DNA of 64,000 bases from Roseinatronobacter domitianus (GCF_023336755.1 NZ_JALZWP010000014.1:1-64000); one strand, 5' to 3'. Counted from the stretch's first letter, positions 25,986-36,137 are shown. Numbers and translations: made by a program. Notes: generated by a model from the letters alone, not told the origin.

Positions 25986-26999
25986 CTAGCCTTGTGACAC
26001 GCCGGCGCTGTCGAAGCTGGCCATGTCGCAGAGCATGGCGCTGGCGGCCTTTACAAGTGGCCATGCCAGCAGCGCGCCGGTGCCTTCGCCAAGGCGCATG
26101 TCCATGTCCAGTAGCGGATCGGCAGTCAACCACTCAAGCAGAACGCGGTGCCCGGCTTCTTGGCTGCGGTGGCAGAAGACCATTGCCGGGCGAATATGCG
26201 GCGCGCGTCCCAGTGCGGCGGCGGCGGTGGTGGTCGCAATAAAGCCGTCGACCAGCACAATCCGCCCGTCTTCGGCTGCGGCCTGCATCGCGCCAGCCAT
26301 CATCACCATTTCGAACCCTGCGTATTCGGACAGGGCTGTGTCGGCGGAAAGGCTGGGTGCAGTGCGTTGCGACGCCTGTGCAAGGATCGCGGATTTATGG
26401 GCAAGGCCCGCATCATCAACCCCAGTCCCGCGCCCGATAAGGTCATTAAGCGCCAGTCCGCTTAGCTTATGGGCCAGCAGGCTTGCGCTGGCCGTGTTGC
26501 CAATCCCCATCTCGCCGAATGCGAGTGCCTTTGCAGAGGTGTTGGCCACGATCCGGGCTCCGGCGTTGAGGGCTGCGTCGCGCTCAGCCGCGCTCATAGC
26601 CGGGCCATGCAGGCTGCTTTCGGTGCCGGGGGCAATGCGACGGGACCACAGTTTGGGGTGGTCGATAGGATCGCCTGCTACCCCGGCATCGACCACATGA
26701 ACCGGAATACCCTGACTGCGCGCGAAGACATTGGCCGCAGCCCCGCCGGCCAGGAAATTCTGGACCATCTGTTGTGTGACGGCTTGCGGGAAGGCAGAAA
26801 CCCCCTCAAGCGCGATCCCATGGTCGGCGGCGAAAATGACCAGTTCGCAGGTGTCGATGCGTGGGGTCAGAGTGTTGCAAAACCGGGCAAGCTGTGCGGC
26901 GAGCGTTTCCACGCGGCCAAGCGCGCCAAGCGGTTTGGTCTTGCCGTCGATAAAGCCCTGTATCTCGGCATCTGACAGGCGATGGGGATTGCTGGTCAT
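25986..26999 (-). CDS. cobT: Nicotinate-nucleotide--dimethylbenzimidazole phosphoribosyltransferase
   Basis: A 337-residue CobT that makes alpha-ribazole-5-phosphate from dimethylbenzimidazole and nicotinate mononucleotide. It keeps FAADHGIALEGVSAFPQ, NFLAGGAAANVFAR, GEMGIGNTASAS and the catalytic Glu in the C-terminal EGTGALLAW. Length is typical. It is the first gene of a four-gene operon. The 80 bases before it show no cobalamin riboswitch. Confidence 0.95.
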   Translation of the reverse strand: MTSNPHRLSDAEIQGFIDGKTKPLGALGRVETLAAQLARFCNTLTPRIDTCELVIFAADHGIALEGVSAFPQAVTQQMVQNFLAGGAAANVFARSQGIPVHVVDAGVAGDPIDHPKLWSRRIAPGTESSLHGPAMSAAERDAALNAGARIVANTSAKALAFGEMGIGNTASASLLAHKLSGLALNDLIGRGTGVDDAGLAHKSAILAQASQRTAPSLSADTALSEYAGFEMVMMAGAMQAAAEDGRIVLVDGFIATTTAAAALGRAPHIRPAMVFCHRSQEAGHRVLLEWLTADPLLDMDMRLGEGTGALLAWPLVKAASAMLCDMASFDSAGVSQG

Positions 27000-27079
27000 G
27001 GCAGAGCACCTTTGATGGATCGCATTGCGACAGGTGTATCCGCTAGAACCCGTGGTGCAATGCCTTTTGGCGCTTGTGC

Positions 27080-29410
27080 TCAGGCTGCTTCCGTCAGTTT
27101 GCGGAGTTGCTCGTTCACGATGCTGGTGAATTCCGCCAGCGAGAAGGGTTTGCCTAGGAACACGGCTTGACCCAACTCGGCTTGCGCTGCGATTCGGCTA
27201 TCTTCGGCATATCCTGACATAAACACAATCGGCGTGTCGGGGAAACGATCACGGATTTGGGCCATCCAGCCCGGACCGTCAAGGCCGGGCATGATCACGT
27301 CACTGACGAAAACATCCGGGCGCAGACTTGGGTCTTGAAGCAATTCCAGTGCGGCTTCACCCGAATCCGCTTCCAGAACGCGGTGCCCCTGAAGTTGCAG
27401 AGCCCGTGCGGCGAAAGAGCGAACCGGTGCCTCGTCCTCGACCAGCAAGACGGTGCTGCGGGACGCGACTGTTGCCAATGGCTTGGTCTGGTGCGGCCGC
27501 GCTACTGCAATTGCCGCAGCAGCCTGTGCTGCGAAATAGATCGAAAATGTCGTGCCATGCCCCTCTTCGCTGTCGACGAAGATAAAGCCGCCGGATTGTT
27601 TTACGATACCGTAGACCGTCGACAGGCCCAGTCCTGTTCCTTCGCCTTGCCGTTTGGTGCTGAAAAACGGGTCGAATACTTTTGCCATTATTGCGTGTGA
27701 CATGCCGATGCCTTCATCGCGGACCCGGATCACGGCGTAATCGCCCGGCGGGAGCGTTGCCTTGTCGCGTCGCATCCCGCTGGGAAGGGCGTGATATTCG
27801 GTCTCTATAACGATTTCGCCACCCATCGGCATGGCGTCGCGTGCATTGACCACAAGGTTCATCAGGACCTGTTCGAACTGCCGCTTGTCTGATCGTATTA
27901 GCGGTATGTCAGCGCCATGGCGCAGCGTTAGGGTGACGCGTTCGCCGACCAAGCGGTTCAGAAGGTGGGTCGCATCGGCCAGCAGATCGTGCAGATCCAG
28001 CGTTTCGAATTGTAGGGTCTGCTTGCGGGAAAACGCCAGAAGCTGACGCACAAGGGCCGCTGCGCGGTTCGTGTTCTGCTGTATCTGCATCAGGTCGGGG
28101 TAATCGACATCGCTTCGGTCATGGCGCAACAGGATCAGGTCGCAATGCCCGGAGATCGCGGTCAGAAGATTGTTGAAATCATGTGCCACACCGCCCGCGA
28201 GCTGCCCGATTGCCTGCATTTTCTGGCTTTGCGTGAATTTCGCTTCAAGCGCTTTGAATTCGGTCGCGTCATGCATGACGGCGACCAACTCACCGTCATT
28301 GCCATAGCTGCGCAGCGAGACTTGCAGGAACAGATCATCTGCCGGATTTGTTGCACGCAAAACTTCGGTTGGCGTGGCCACGCGGCCTGCGCGTATATCT
28401 GCCAGCCACTCGCCGACCGGACGACCGAGACCTTCGAGCAACTCGCAAAAGCGCGGCGTGTCATCTTTGCGCAGGCGCAGCAATCGGCGGGTTTCGTCAT
28501 TGGCGCGGGTCAGGTAGCCGTTGCGATCTACCAGTGCGACCGCGATTGGCAGCATTTGTAGGGCATTGAAATTCTGATCGGTGTCTTCGTTGCTGGCGGG
28601 TGAAAGTAACAGGATACATTCGCCTGCGTCTTGGGGTGTTGTGCGAAACCCGATATGCCGGGTATCGGTGTCGCGCAGGGCAAAGATCGCCGGTTCACCT
28701 GCCTTGGGAAGCGGCAGGTTCAGCAGGTCTGATATATGGCGTGCTAAGGTCGAGGACTGGTGGCGCAACTTGGGGGAAAGGTAGCTTATGCGTCCATTTT
28801 CCGATGTCTCGATCATGTTGAAAGGCAGAGAGTCGCGCCGGTCAGGCAGCGTTGTGTCGTCGAATTGCCACAGCGCCCGACCATGCCCGGCTGGGCGCAC
28901 GGTCAGCCGCAATTCCCCGGTATCCAGCGCAACGCTATGCGTGACCCGACCTTCGGCAAGCGCGCGATCATGCAGGCGTGTGACCAGTTCGGCGGGGTCT
29001 GCGCTGACATCTTCGACAAAGCTGGCGGCATGGGTTGCGCCCGCGAACCTGTCATGTGCCGCTTGGTTGGCCCAGATAATATGGCCCAGTGCGCCATCAA
29101 CAAGCGCGGTGGCCGTGGCAGAGCCATAGAGGGCCTTTACAAGCGCCAGATCACGCCGAACCTGATGCTGTGCGTGCCAGTGCCGTGCCGTCAGAAGGCC
29201 GACAGAGCACAAGATGCTTGCCCCGATTGCCCCAATCGTCAGCGAAATAGGCCCGGATAGTCCCAACCAAAAACTGGCCAGAACCAACGCGACCCCAGTG
29301 ACCGCGACAAGGCCAAGCGTTGTCGCGGCAGTAAACCGAAACGCCGGTCCCTGCGCTGGGCTTTGCCCTGATGTCGCGGTTCGTGTCACGCTACCCCCGA
29401 ATTCATTCAT
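27080..29410 (-). CDS. cckA: Hybrid histidine kinase CckA
   Basis: A 776-residue cell-cycle kinase that controls CtrA phosphorylation through ChpT. Two membrane helices (about 30-75) are followed by PAS-like domains (about 90-390). The HisKA box has His410 (GGVAHDFNN), the ATPase domain has N, G1 (DEGIGM), F (FDPFFSTK) and G2 (GEGTGLGLS) boxes, and a C-terminal receiver domain has Asp704 (SDVIMPG). This architecture and the GGVAHDFNNLLTAI box identify CckA in alphaproteobacteria. In Rhodobacterales it typically affects motility and gene transfer agents rather than viability. It stands alone. Confidence 0.93.
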   Translation of the reverse strand: MNEFGGSVTRTATSGQSPAQGPAFRFTAATTLGLVAVTGVALVLASFWLGLSGPISLTIGAIGASILCSVGLLTARHWHAQHQVRRDLALVKALYGSATATALVDGALGHIIWANQAAHDRFAGATHAASFVEDVSADPAELVTRLHDRALAEGRVTHSVALDTGELRLTVRPAGHGRALWQFDDTTLPDRRDSLPFNMIETSENGRISYLSPKLRHQSSTLARHISDLLNLPLPKAGEPAIFALRDTDTRHIGFRTTPQDAGECILLLSPASNEDTDQNFNALQMLPIAVALVDRNGYLTRANDETRRLLRLRKDDTPRFCELLEGLGRPVGEWLADIRAGRVATPTEVLRATNPADDLFLQVSLRSYGNDGELVAVMHDATEFKALEAKFTQSQKMQAIGQLAGGVAHDFNNLLTAISGHCDLILLRHDRSDVDYPDLMQIQQNTNRAAALVRQLLAFSRKQTLQFETLDLHDLLADATHLLNRLVGERVTLTLRHGADIPLIRSDKRQFEQVLMNLVVNARDAMPMGGEIVIETEYHALPSGMRRDKATLPPGDYAVIRVRDEGIGMSHAIMAKVFDPFFSTKRQGEGTGLGLSTVYGIVKQSGGFIFVDSEEGHGTTFSIYFAAQAAAAIAVARPHQTKPLATVASRSTVLLVEDEAPVRSFAARALQLQGHRVLEADSGEAALELLQDPSLRPDVFVSDVIMPGLDGPGWMAQIRDRFPDTPIVFMSGYAEDSRIAAQAELGQAVFLGKPFSLAEFTSIVNEQLRKLTEAA

Positions 29411-29480
29411 CAGGACTGTGGCTGCAAAAGGTTAATTTCAGTTTAACCGGGAATTTGCGCCGCGCAACTAAAAGGAGAAA

Positions 29481-30632
29481 TTAACTCGCCTTATGGATGA
29501 TGGCACTGAAAAACCCATCGCCACCATCCAGCGGTGTCAGGTGCTGCGCCGCGCCAAGGGTCGCAGCGGTGGTCTCGGCTGCGAAGGGGGTGGTGATTGC
29601 TGTGTTCTCGGCGTCCAGAAGCGAGCAGGTTGCATAGACCAGCCGACCACCGGGCCGCACATGCTGCCACGCCTGCCGAAGGATGGCGCTTTGCAAACTG
29701 GTAAGGTGCGTCATGCGCTCTGGCGTGAGCGCCCATTTTCCATGCGGGGCACGCCGCCACGCGCCGCTGCCGGAGCAGGGGACATCGGTGACGACAAGGT
29801 CAAACAGGCCCATGGGCTGGGTCTGCACGGTGATCTTGACGCCGGCGCGTTTGGCGCGTTCGGGAATGTCGCGCATTCGGGCGGGGTCTGCATCATGCGC
29901 GGTTACATTGGCGCCCTCGGCGGCCATCGCCAGCGCCTTGCCGCCGCCACCTGCGCAGTAGTCAAGCACATGAGCACCGTCGAGGTCGGGCAGGGCGGCG
30001 ATCACGGCTTGTGAGGCCGCATCCTGCAATTCGACCAGCCCCTCGGTGAAGGCGCGTGATTGCCGCACGCGGCGCGCGTTCGTCACGACCTGAAGCGCGG
30101 TGGCCGCCAATGGGGTTGGGCGCGTTTCAATGCCCTCTTGCGCAAGGCGTTCCATGGCTTGTGCGACCGTTCCGCGCAGCAGGTTCACGCGCAAGAAAAC
30201 CGGCGCGCGATGCCGCATTATGCGCAGCAGGTCGTCTGTGGCCGGGCCAAGGCTGGTTTCCAGTTCGGGAAGCAGCCAATCGGGGCAGTCCAGTGCGACG
30301 CCGCGCGGCATTGGGTCCGTGTTCGGCATGTCCGCCGCTGTCAGTGGGGGAGGGGCGTAGCCTTGGCCGGTGAACAGGGTGGCAGGGTCCGTGCCCGCAT
30401 CGCGCACAAGCCCCAGCACCAGTCCGCGCCCGTCGGTCCGCCCACCCAGATGCGCAAAGGAGCGTTTGCAGCGCAGGCAGTCGAACACATGGTCGCGGAT
30501 CGCGGCGCGGTCTTTGGACCCTGCGAACCGATTGGCACGGGCCCAGTTTGTCAGGGTCTGTTCTGCGGGTTTCCCCGCAAGAACCTCATCAAGAATTTCA
30601 ATCGCGGCTTGAAGCCGTGCAGCGGGGGTCAT
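29481..30632 (-). CDS. RsmB/NOP-family RNA cytosine-C5 methyltransferase
   Basis: A 383-residue S-adenosylmethionine enzyme with an N-terminal NusB-like region (about 1-90) and a Rossmann core: DYCAGGGGK (224-232) for cofactor binding, DVPCSGSG with Cys286, and ATCSLL with the second Cys336. Two Cys residues are diagnostic of rRNA m5C methyltransferases such as RsmB. The exact target base is unknown. It is probably cotranscribed with cvpA upstream (seven bases apart). Confidence 0.88.
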   Translation of the reverse strand: MTPAARLQAAIEILDEVLAGKPAEQTLTNWARANRFAGSKDRAAIRDHVFDCLRCKRSFAHLGGRTDGRGLVLGLVRDAGTDPATLFTGQGYAPPPLTAADMPNTDPMPRGVALDCPDWLLPELETSLGPATDDLLRIMRHRAPVFLRVNLLRGTVAQAMERLAQEGIETRPTPLAATALQVVTNARRVRQSRAFTEGLVELQDAASQAVIAALPDLDGAHVLDYCAGGGGKALAMAAEGANVTAHDADPARMRDIPERAKRAGVKITVQTQPMGLFDLVVTDVPCSGSGAWRRAPHGKWALTPERMTHLTSLQSAILRQAWQHVRPGGRLVYATCSLLDAENTAITTPFAAETTAATLGAAQHLTPLDGGDGFFSAIIHKAS

Positions 30633-30639
30633 GTGATGG

Positions 30640-31191
30640 TTAGCGGCAACCGGCGGTCAGCTGCTCGTAGCGGGCAACCAACCAATTCGGCGCGTCCGTT
30701 GGCACAGCGTCGTTCAGATTGCCCGACAATTGACCGAATATGGCTGCGGAGCGCGAGTTCTCCACCATCTCTACCGAACCGGGGGGAACCGCGCGGTCAA
30801 ATACCAGCAGGGCCACCGCGACCAAAAGGATGCCACGCACCACACCGAAGAAGAACCCAAGCCCCTGATCGATCCCGCCCAAGGCAGAATTTCGGATGAA
30901 GGATGAAAACAGTGGCGTGAAGAGCGAGGCCAGCACCAGCGCCAGAGCAAAGACAGCCGCGAAGGCCGCGATCACGGTCAACTCGCAACTATCGCCCAGA
31001 AAGTCGCCAATATAGGGGATCTCTCGGATGAGCGGTTGCGCGGCAGGGGCCAGCATGAACGCCAGAATTGCCGCCACGATCCAGCCGATGATGGCCAGTG
31101 TTTCGCGCACAAAGCCGCGGGAATAAGCCAAGATGCCCGAAACGATGATGATAATCGCTACCGCTGCATCGACAATCGTGAACGCGTCCAT
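30640..31191 (-). CDS. cvpA: CvpA family membrane protein
   Basis: A 183-residue protein with four hydrophobic helices and the CvpA pattern (YSRGFVRETLAIIGWIVA early, GIDQGLGFFFGVVRG at about 120-135). CvpA is linked to colicin V production in E. coli and to envelope stress tolerance. It lies 22 bases after radA in the same direction, a common pairing. The start at 31191 (MDAFTIVDA) was chosen over 31257 because the upstream extension overlaps radA and is not hydrophobic. Confidence 0.9.
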   Translation of the reverse strand: MDAFTIVDAAVAIIIIVSGILAYSRGFVRETLAIIGWIVAAILAFMLAPAAQPLIREIPYIGDFLGDSCELTVIAAFAAVFALALVLASLFTPLFSSFIRNSALGGIDQGLGFFFGVVRGILLVAVALLVFDRAVPPGSVEMVENSRSAAIFGQLSGNLNDAVPTDAPNWLVARYEQLTAGCR

Positions 31192-31213
31192 GACCTTACT
31201 CCTACTATGCGGG

Positions 31214-32572
31214 TCATCCCGCGCCGAAAACCTGACCAACCACTTGTGCCAGATCATCCATCTGGTTCAGCCGGATCCCGCCCATGTCGATTGGTTTGGC
31301 AAGGCTTGGACCGATAGCAGCGCTAAAACCAAGTTTTCGGGCTTCTTTCAACCTGTTTTCGGTCTGCACCACCGGACGAAGCGCGCCGGACAGGCTGATT
31401 TCGCCGAAAACCACGGTTTCGGGCGGAAGTGCATGATCTTCGCGCGCGGATAACAGCGCACAGGCAAGGGCAAGGTCGGCGGCGGGTTCCATCACGCGCA
31501 TGCCGCCCGCGACATTCAGGAACACATCCATCCCGGCAAAGGGTATGCCGCAGCGCGCTTCCAGCACCGCAAGGACCGTAGACAGCCGGGCACTGTCCAG
31601 CCCGACCACGGTGCGGCGCGGTGTGCCCAAAGGGGACGGCGCGACGAGGGCCTGAATTTCGGTCAGGACGGGGCGTGTGCCTTCCATGCCGGCGAAAACG
31701 ACCGATCCGGGCGCGGGCGTGCCGCGTTCGGACAGGAACAGTGCGGACGGGTTGGCGACCTCTGCCAGCCCGCCGCCCGTCATTTCAAATACGCCGATCT
31801 CATCCGCCGGGCCAAAGCGGTTCTTGACCGCGCGCAGAATGCGGAACTGGTGGCCGCGCTCGCCCTCAAAATACAGAACCGTATCGACCATATGTTCGAC
31901 CACGCGGGGACCGGCGATCTGACCTTCTTTGGTGACATGGCCAACAAGGATGACCGACACGCCGCGCCGCTTGGCGAAACTGACCAGTTCATGCGCAGCC
32001 GCGCGCACCTGCGCCACGGAACCGGGCGCGCTGTCCACGGTATCGAGCCACATTGTCTGGATCGAATCGATCACCACAAGGTCGGGGCGTTCTGCGTCCA
32101 GCGTGGTCAGGATGTCGCGCAGATGGGTTTCGGCCCCAAGTTGCACCGGCGCATCCGACAGGCCAAGACGCGCCGCGCGCAACCGCACTTGTGCGGCCGC
32201 TTCCTCGCCAGAGATATACATGCAGCGTGCGCCCGCGCGGGCGAATGCTGCCGTGGCTTGTAAAAGAAGTGTTGATTTGCCGATGCCCGGATCGCCGCCG
32301 ACAAGGATGGCAGACGCCGCCACCAGCCCGCCGCCCAACACGCGGTCCAACTCGTTCATCCCGGATGTCTGGCGCGGTGGTGGAGCCTCGGAATCGGCTA
32401 ATGACCCAAGCGTGATTGTCTTGCCCTTCATGGCGCGGGCACCGGGGCCGCGCGACAGGGGCGCCTCCTCGACAATCGTGTTCCATCCGTTGCAGGCATC
32501 ACACTGGCCCGCCCATTTGCGGTGGGTGGCGCCGCAAGCGGTGCAGGTAAACTGGGGGGCGGATTTGGCCAT
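31214..32572 (-). CDS. radA: DNA repair protein RadA (Sms)
   Basis: A 452-residue RecA-like ATPase that extends heteroduplex during recombination as a hexameric helicase. An N-terminal C4 zinc finger (Cys10, Cys13, Cys24, Cys27) is followed by Walker A GGDPGIGKST (92-101), the RadA-specific KNRFG (250-254) and a Lon-protease-like C-terminal domain. All family hallmarks are intact. It is the first gene of a radA-cvpA-rsmB-like unit. Confidence 0.96.
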   Translation of the reverse strand: MAKSAPQFTCTACGATHRKWAGQCDACNGWNTIVEEAPLSRGPGARAMKGKTITLGSLADSEAPPPRQTSGMNELDRVLGGGLVAASAILVGGDPGIGKSTLLLQATAAFARAGARCMYISGEEAAAQVRLRAARLGLSDAPVQLGAETHLRDILTTLDAERPDLVVIDSIQTMWLDTVDSAPGSVAQVRAAAHELVSFAKRRGVSVILVGHVTKEGQIAGPRVVEHMVDTVLYFEGERGHQFRILRAVKNRFGPADEIGVFEMTGGGLAEVANPSALFLSERGTPAPGSVVFAGMEGTRPVLTEIQALVAPSPLGTPRRTVVGLDSARLSTVLAVLEARCGIPFAGMDVFLNVAGGMRVMEPAADLALACALLSAREDHALPPETVVFGEISLSGALRPVVQTENRLKEARKLGFSAAIGPSLAKPIDMGGIRLNQMDDLAQVVGQVFGAG

Positions 32573-32595
32573 GGCGATGTTATGACCTGACGGCC

Positions 32596-33729
32596 TTAGC
32601 CTTGCAAGCCCGCCTGCCGGTGCAGGCTGAGTGCGCGCAATTCCGGCAAGGTCTGGCGCAGGGTTTCGGTCAGGTCGGCCTCTGTCGCGGTGTGGTCCGC
32701 CTGTGGGTCCAACCGGGCCAGCACCTCTATGTGCAAGCCGTCTTCGAAATAACCAAGCTGCACGCGCGCCACGTTTGCCACCATCGGATGGGCTTGCGCT
32801 AGCGTCAGGATCAGCCCTTCGATTTCGCCGCGCAAGGGCGCTTCGGTGGCACCGAACCCGTCGAAATGGCCTGCGGGTTCGACATGGATGATAATGTCTT
32901 CCAGCGCATCAATCCGGTCAAGCGCGTCAGAGCGCGCGGCCTCGGCAATGCGGTGGCCTTCGGTCACGGTGATATGCGGGTCCACCATTACCGACACATC
33001 AGCCACTGCCCGCGCGCCGTGTTGGCGCATCCGCAGGTCGCGCAAGCCCTCCACACCGGGGGTGCGGTTTAGGCTGTCTTGCAGATCTGCGCGTAACCCG
33101 TCCGGGGCTTGGGTGTCGACCAACTCATCGACAGCCCCTTTGCCGAACTCCCACGCCACCCGGCCCAGCATGGCGGCGATGATGATCGCGGCTACCGGAT
33201 CGCCCCAGCCGAAGCCCAGTTGTGCTGCGCCCACGCCAATCAACGCCACAACCGACGACAGCGCATCGGTGCGGTGGTGCCATGCATTGGCAATTATCAT
33301 ACGCGAACCGGTTCGTTCGCCCACGGCGCGGGTGTAGTGATACAGCGCTTCCTTGGCCAAGATGGATACTGCGATCACCGCCAGCGCCCACAAACCGGGT
33401 GCGCTATCTGTGCCGGACAACAACCGCACGGCGGCATCCCATGCAATGCCCAGACCCGTCAGGGCCAGAATAGCGGCCAGGGCGAGTGTTGCCAGTGTCT
33501 CGAACCGGCCGTGGCCGTAAGGGTGGTTCTCGTCCGGGGCCAACGCAGAATGGCGCAAGGCCCAGAACACCAGCACATCCGAGACCAGATCAGACAGCGA
33601 ATGCACCCCATCGGCCACCAACGCAGGGCTGGCCAACATCAGCCCAGCCGTGATTTTGGCCATCGACAAGATGGTATTGATCCCGGCACCAACAAGCGTG
33701 ACACGGGTTTTCGCGTGGTCCTTGGTCAT
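32596..33729 (-). CDS. Cation diffusion facilitator family exporter
   Basis: A 377-residue divalent-metal/proton antiporter. Six membrane helices lie in about 10-210; helix 2 carries DGVHSLSD and helix 5 carries HHRTD, the transport-site ligands. A cytoplasmic ZT dimerisation domain follows (about 215-300), and about 75 extra C-terminal residues form a second domain-like tail. The metal (Zn, Fe or Mn) cannot be fixed from sequence. Confidence 0.88.
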   Translation of the reverse strand: MTKDHAKTRVTLVGAGINTILSMAKITAGLMLASPALVADGVHSLSDLVSDVLVFWALRHSALAPDENHPYGHGRFETLATLALAAILALTGLGIAWDAAVRLLSGTDSAPGLWALAVIAVSILAKEALYHYTRAVGERTGSRMIIANAWHHRTDALSSVVALIGVGAAQLGFGWGDPVAAIIIAAMLGRVAWEFGKGAVDELVDTQAPDGLRADLQDSLNRTPGVEGLRDLRMRQHGARAVADVSVMVDPHITVTEGHRIAEAARSDALDRIDALEDIIIHVEPAGHFDGFGATEAPLRGEIEGLILTLAQAHPMVANVARVQLGYFEDGLHIEVLARLDPQADHTATEADLTETLRQTLPELRALSLHRQAGLQG

Positions 33730-33778
33730 GGTCGTGGGGCGCCTTGGCTGGAAGCCTTCAACTTACCAAGCTGCGGCG

Positions 33779-34666
33779 CTAGGCGAAAGCCCCGTCGCTA
33801 CGGGTCACTTCGGTCATCAGCCAGTCGCGAAACGCCTCTGTCGCTGTGTTAATGCGCGCGGATTTCGGCGTCATAAGCCAATAGCCCGCGCCATTGGGCC
33901 AAGGCGGGGCGAGGGGCGTCATCTCGCCGCGCGCAAGTTCCGGCTGAAACAGAAAGCCCGGCAACAGCGCAACGCCCAAGCCCGCAATACAGGCTTGCGC
34001 CAATGTGGAAAAATGCTCGAACACCAGTTGCGGGGGGCCGGGGTCGGGCAGGCCCTGCGCAGCGCACCAATCGGACCATTCATGCGGGCGTGTCGCCAAT
34101 GCAAGACGCGGCGCACGGGCAATTTGCGCCGGGCCTTCGACCGCAAGCGCGGGCGCGGCACAGGGTTGCACGCGGTCGTCCAGCAAAAGCGTGGCCTCTG
34201 TTCCCGGCCAATCGGGGCGGCCTGCATGGATGGCGGCATCCAGCCCCTCTGCGGCAAGGTCGATCTGGCCGATCCGTGTGGCAAAATGCACTGTAATATC
34301 CGGGTGGCGGCGCAGGAAACGCGGCATTCGTGGCATTAACCAGCGGGTGCCGAAGGTTGGCAGGATGGCCAAAGTCAACTGATGAGGTCTGGCCCTGAGC
34401 GCCAATGCGGCGCGTTGCAACTGCCCCAATGCCGCGCGCACGTCCCGCGCGTAATCCGCCCCTTCCGGCGTTGGCACCACCTCGCGCGGGCCGCGCTGCA
34501 ACAGAGTGACGCTCAACTGCCGTTCCAGCGCTGCAACCTGCCGCGACACCGCTGATTGCGTCAGGGCAAGCTCTGCGGCGGCGGCGGTGAAACTGCCAAG
34601 CCGGACCACGGCCTCGAAGGCTTGCAGGCTGGAAGTGCTGGGCAGGTCGCGGCGTGGCAAAGGCAT
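33779..34666 (-). CDS. LysR-family regulator divergent from glutaryl-CoA dehydrogenase
   Basis: A 295-residue LysR protein of the GcvA-like subgroup. The winged helix-turn-helix covers about 8-68 ([20 protein letters not shown]) and the effector domain about 95-290. It is divergently transcribed from gcdH, and the 100-base gap holds a perfect palindrome with LysR T-N11-A geometry at 34671-34685, so it very probably regulates gcdH and itself. The inducer is unknown; a glutarate/lysine-pathway intermediate is the natural guess. Confidence 0.85.
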   Translation of the reverse strand: MPLPRRDLPSTSSLQAFEAVVRLGSFTAAAAELALTQSAVSRQVAALERQLSVTLLQRGPREVVPTPEGADYARDVRAALGQLQRAALALRARPHQLTLAILPTFGTRWLMPRMPRFLRRHPDITVHFATRIGQIDLAAEGLDAAIHAGRPDWPGTEATLLLDDRVQPCAAPALAVEGPAQIARAPRLALATRPHEWSDWCAAQGLPDPGPPQLVFEHFSTLAQACIAGLGVALLPGFLFQPELARGEMTPLAPPWPNGAGYWLMTPKSARINTATEAFRDWLMTEVTRSDGAFA

Positions 34667-34670
34667 AACT

Positions 34671-34685
34671 ATTCCATTTTGGAAT
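34671..34685. promoter_or_regulatory. LysR-type operator between the regulator and gcdH
   Basis: ATTCCATTTTGGAAT is a perfect 6-base inverted repeat with a 3-base spacer and contains T-N11-A (34672 and 34684), the LysR-family binding consensus. It lies five bases from the regulator's start codon and 82 bases before gcdH. Confidence 0.65.
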
Positions 34686-34766
34686 GATAGGTTTCTAAAT
34701 TATCCTTTTATCATTCACTTTATGCAAGGTAAGACATGCGCAAATGTTCTGCTATTGGAGGATGCG

Positions 34767-35990
34767 ATGCCCTTGGACAAACCCGCCATGAAAGCCAAAG
34801 ACGCCCCGGAACTGGGCGCTTTCACCTGGAATGACCCGCTGCGCCTGGAAAGCCAACTGTCGGAAGATGAACGCATGCTGCGCGATGCGGCCCATGAATT
34901 TGCGCAATCCACGCTGCAACCGCGCGTCATCGATGCCTACCGCGAGGAAACATCCGCGCCTGAATTGTTTCCGCTGATGGGCGATGCGGGCCTTTTAGGC
35001 GCGACCTTGCCCGAGGAATACGGAGGGCTTGGGGCCAATTACGTCACCTACGGGCTGATCGCGCGCGAAATCGAGCGCGTCGATTCGGGCTATCGCAGCA
35101 TGATGTCGGTGCAATCCTCATTGGTGATTTACCCGATTTATGCCTACGGGTCGGAAGAGCAGCGGCAGAAATACCTGCCCGGCCTGTGCGCGGGCACGCT
35201 GATCGGCTGTTTTGGCCTGACCGAACCCGATGCCGGGTCGGACCCTGCCGGCATGAAAACCCGCGCCGAGAAGACTGCCACCGGCTACAAGCTGACCGGG
35301 TCCAAGATGTGGATTTCCAACAGCCCCTTTGCCGATGTCTTCGTGGTCTGGGCCAAGTCCGAGGCGCATGGCGGGCGCATTCGTGGCTTCATTCTGGAAA
35401 AGGGTATGAAAGGGCTCAGCGCGCCCAAGATCGGTGGCAAGCTGAGCCTGCGCGCTTCGACCACCGGGGAAATCGTGATGGATGGGGTCGAGGTGGGTGA
35501 AGACGCGCTGCTGCCCTATGTCGAAGGGCTGAAAGGCCCCTTCGGCTGCCTGAACCGCGCGCGCTATGGTATTGCCTGGGGCGTCATTGGTGCTGCCGAA
35601 TTCTGCTGGCATGCCGCGCGCCAATACGGGCTGGACCGCAAACAATTCGACAAACCCTTGGCGGGCACGCAACTGTTTCAAAAGAAACTGGCGGATATGC
35701 AGACCGAAATCGCGCTGGGCCTGCAAGCTGCGCTGCAAACAGGCCGATTGATGGACGAAGCGGAAGCCGCGCCAGAAGTGATCTCGCTTATCAAGCGTAA
35801 CAACTGTGGCAAGGCTTTGGATATTGCCCGCAACGCCCGCGATATGCATGGTGGCAACGGGATTTCCGAGGAATACCAGGTGATGCGCCACATGGTGAAC
35901 CTTGAAACGGTGAACACTTATGAAGGCACGCATGACGTGCATGCGCTGATCTTGGGGCGCGCGCAGACAGGGCTTCAGGCGTTTTTCTGA
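34767..35990 (+). CDS. gcdH: Glutaryl-CoA dehydrogenase
   Basis: A 407-residue FAD acyl-CoA dehydrogenase that oxidises and decarboxylates glutaryl-CoA to crotonyl-CoA in lysine/tryptophan breakdown. The C-terminal [20 protein letters not shown] with catalytic Glu386 and the [15 protein letters not shown] flavin motif match GcdH rather than other ACADs. The start at 34767 follows TTGGAGGATGCG, a strong ribosome site. It is divergent from its probable LysR regulator. Confidence 0.9.
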   Translation: MPLDKPAMKAKDAPELGAFTWNDPLRLESQLSEDERMLRDAAHEFAQSTLQPRVIDAYREETSAPELFPLMGDAGLLGATLPEEYGGLGANYVTYGLIAREIERVDSGYRSMMSVQSSLVIYPIYAYGSEEQRQKYLPGLCAGTLIGCFGLTEPDAGSDPAGMKTRAEKTATGYKLTGSKMWISNSPFADVFVVWAKSEAHGGRIRGFILEKGMKGLSAPKIGGKLSLRASTTGEIVMDGVEVGEDALLPYVEGLKGPFGCLNRARYGIAWGVIGAAEFCWHAARQYGLDRKQFDKPLAGTQLFQKKLADMQTEIALGLQAALQTGRLMDEAEAAPEVISLIKRNNCGKALDIARNARDMHGGNGISEEYQVMRHMVNLETVNTYEGTHDVHALILGRAQTGLQAFF

Positions 35991-36016
35991 CACGGGGCAC
36001 GGGCCGCCATGTCGCG

Positions 36017-36062
36017 CCGCCGGGCTGTCGCCCGGCGGTGTGAGTATTTGAGGCAAGATGAA
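36017..36062 (+). repeat. Intergenic REP-like hairpin element
   Basis: A perfect 9-base GC stem (CCGCCGGGC 36017-36025 with GCCCGGCGG 36030-36038, loop TGTC) is followed by TGTGAGTATTTGAGGCAAGA (36039-36058) and then TGAA. Units with this hairpin and GAGTATTT tail are, from memory, dispersed in many Rhodobacterales intergenic regions. Only one copy is in this window. It may also end gcdH transcription. Confidence 0.5.
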
Positions 36063-36137
36063 GGGGCTGACCGCGCTTGCTTGACCCCTCGGGCGCGGCT
36101 TGTATGGTCGCCCGCAACCCGATCTTTGGAGCAGTGC

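Noticed and set aside
27000-27079. Cobalamin riboswitch before cobT
   Set aside because: Only 80 bases lie between cckA and cobT and no conserved B12-box or long aptamer can be drawn.
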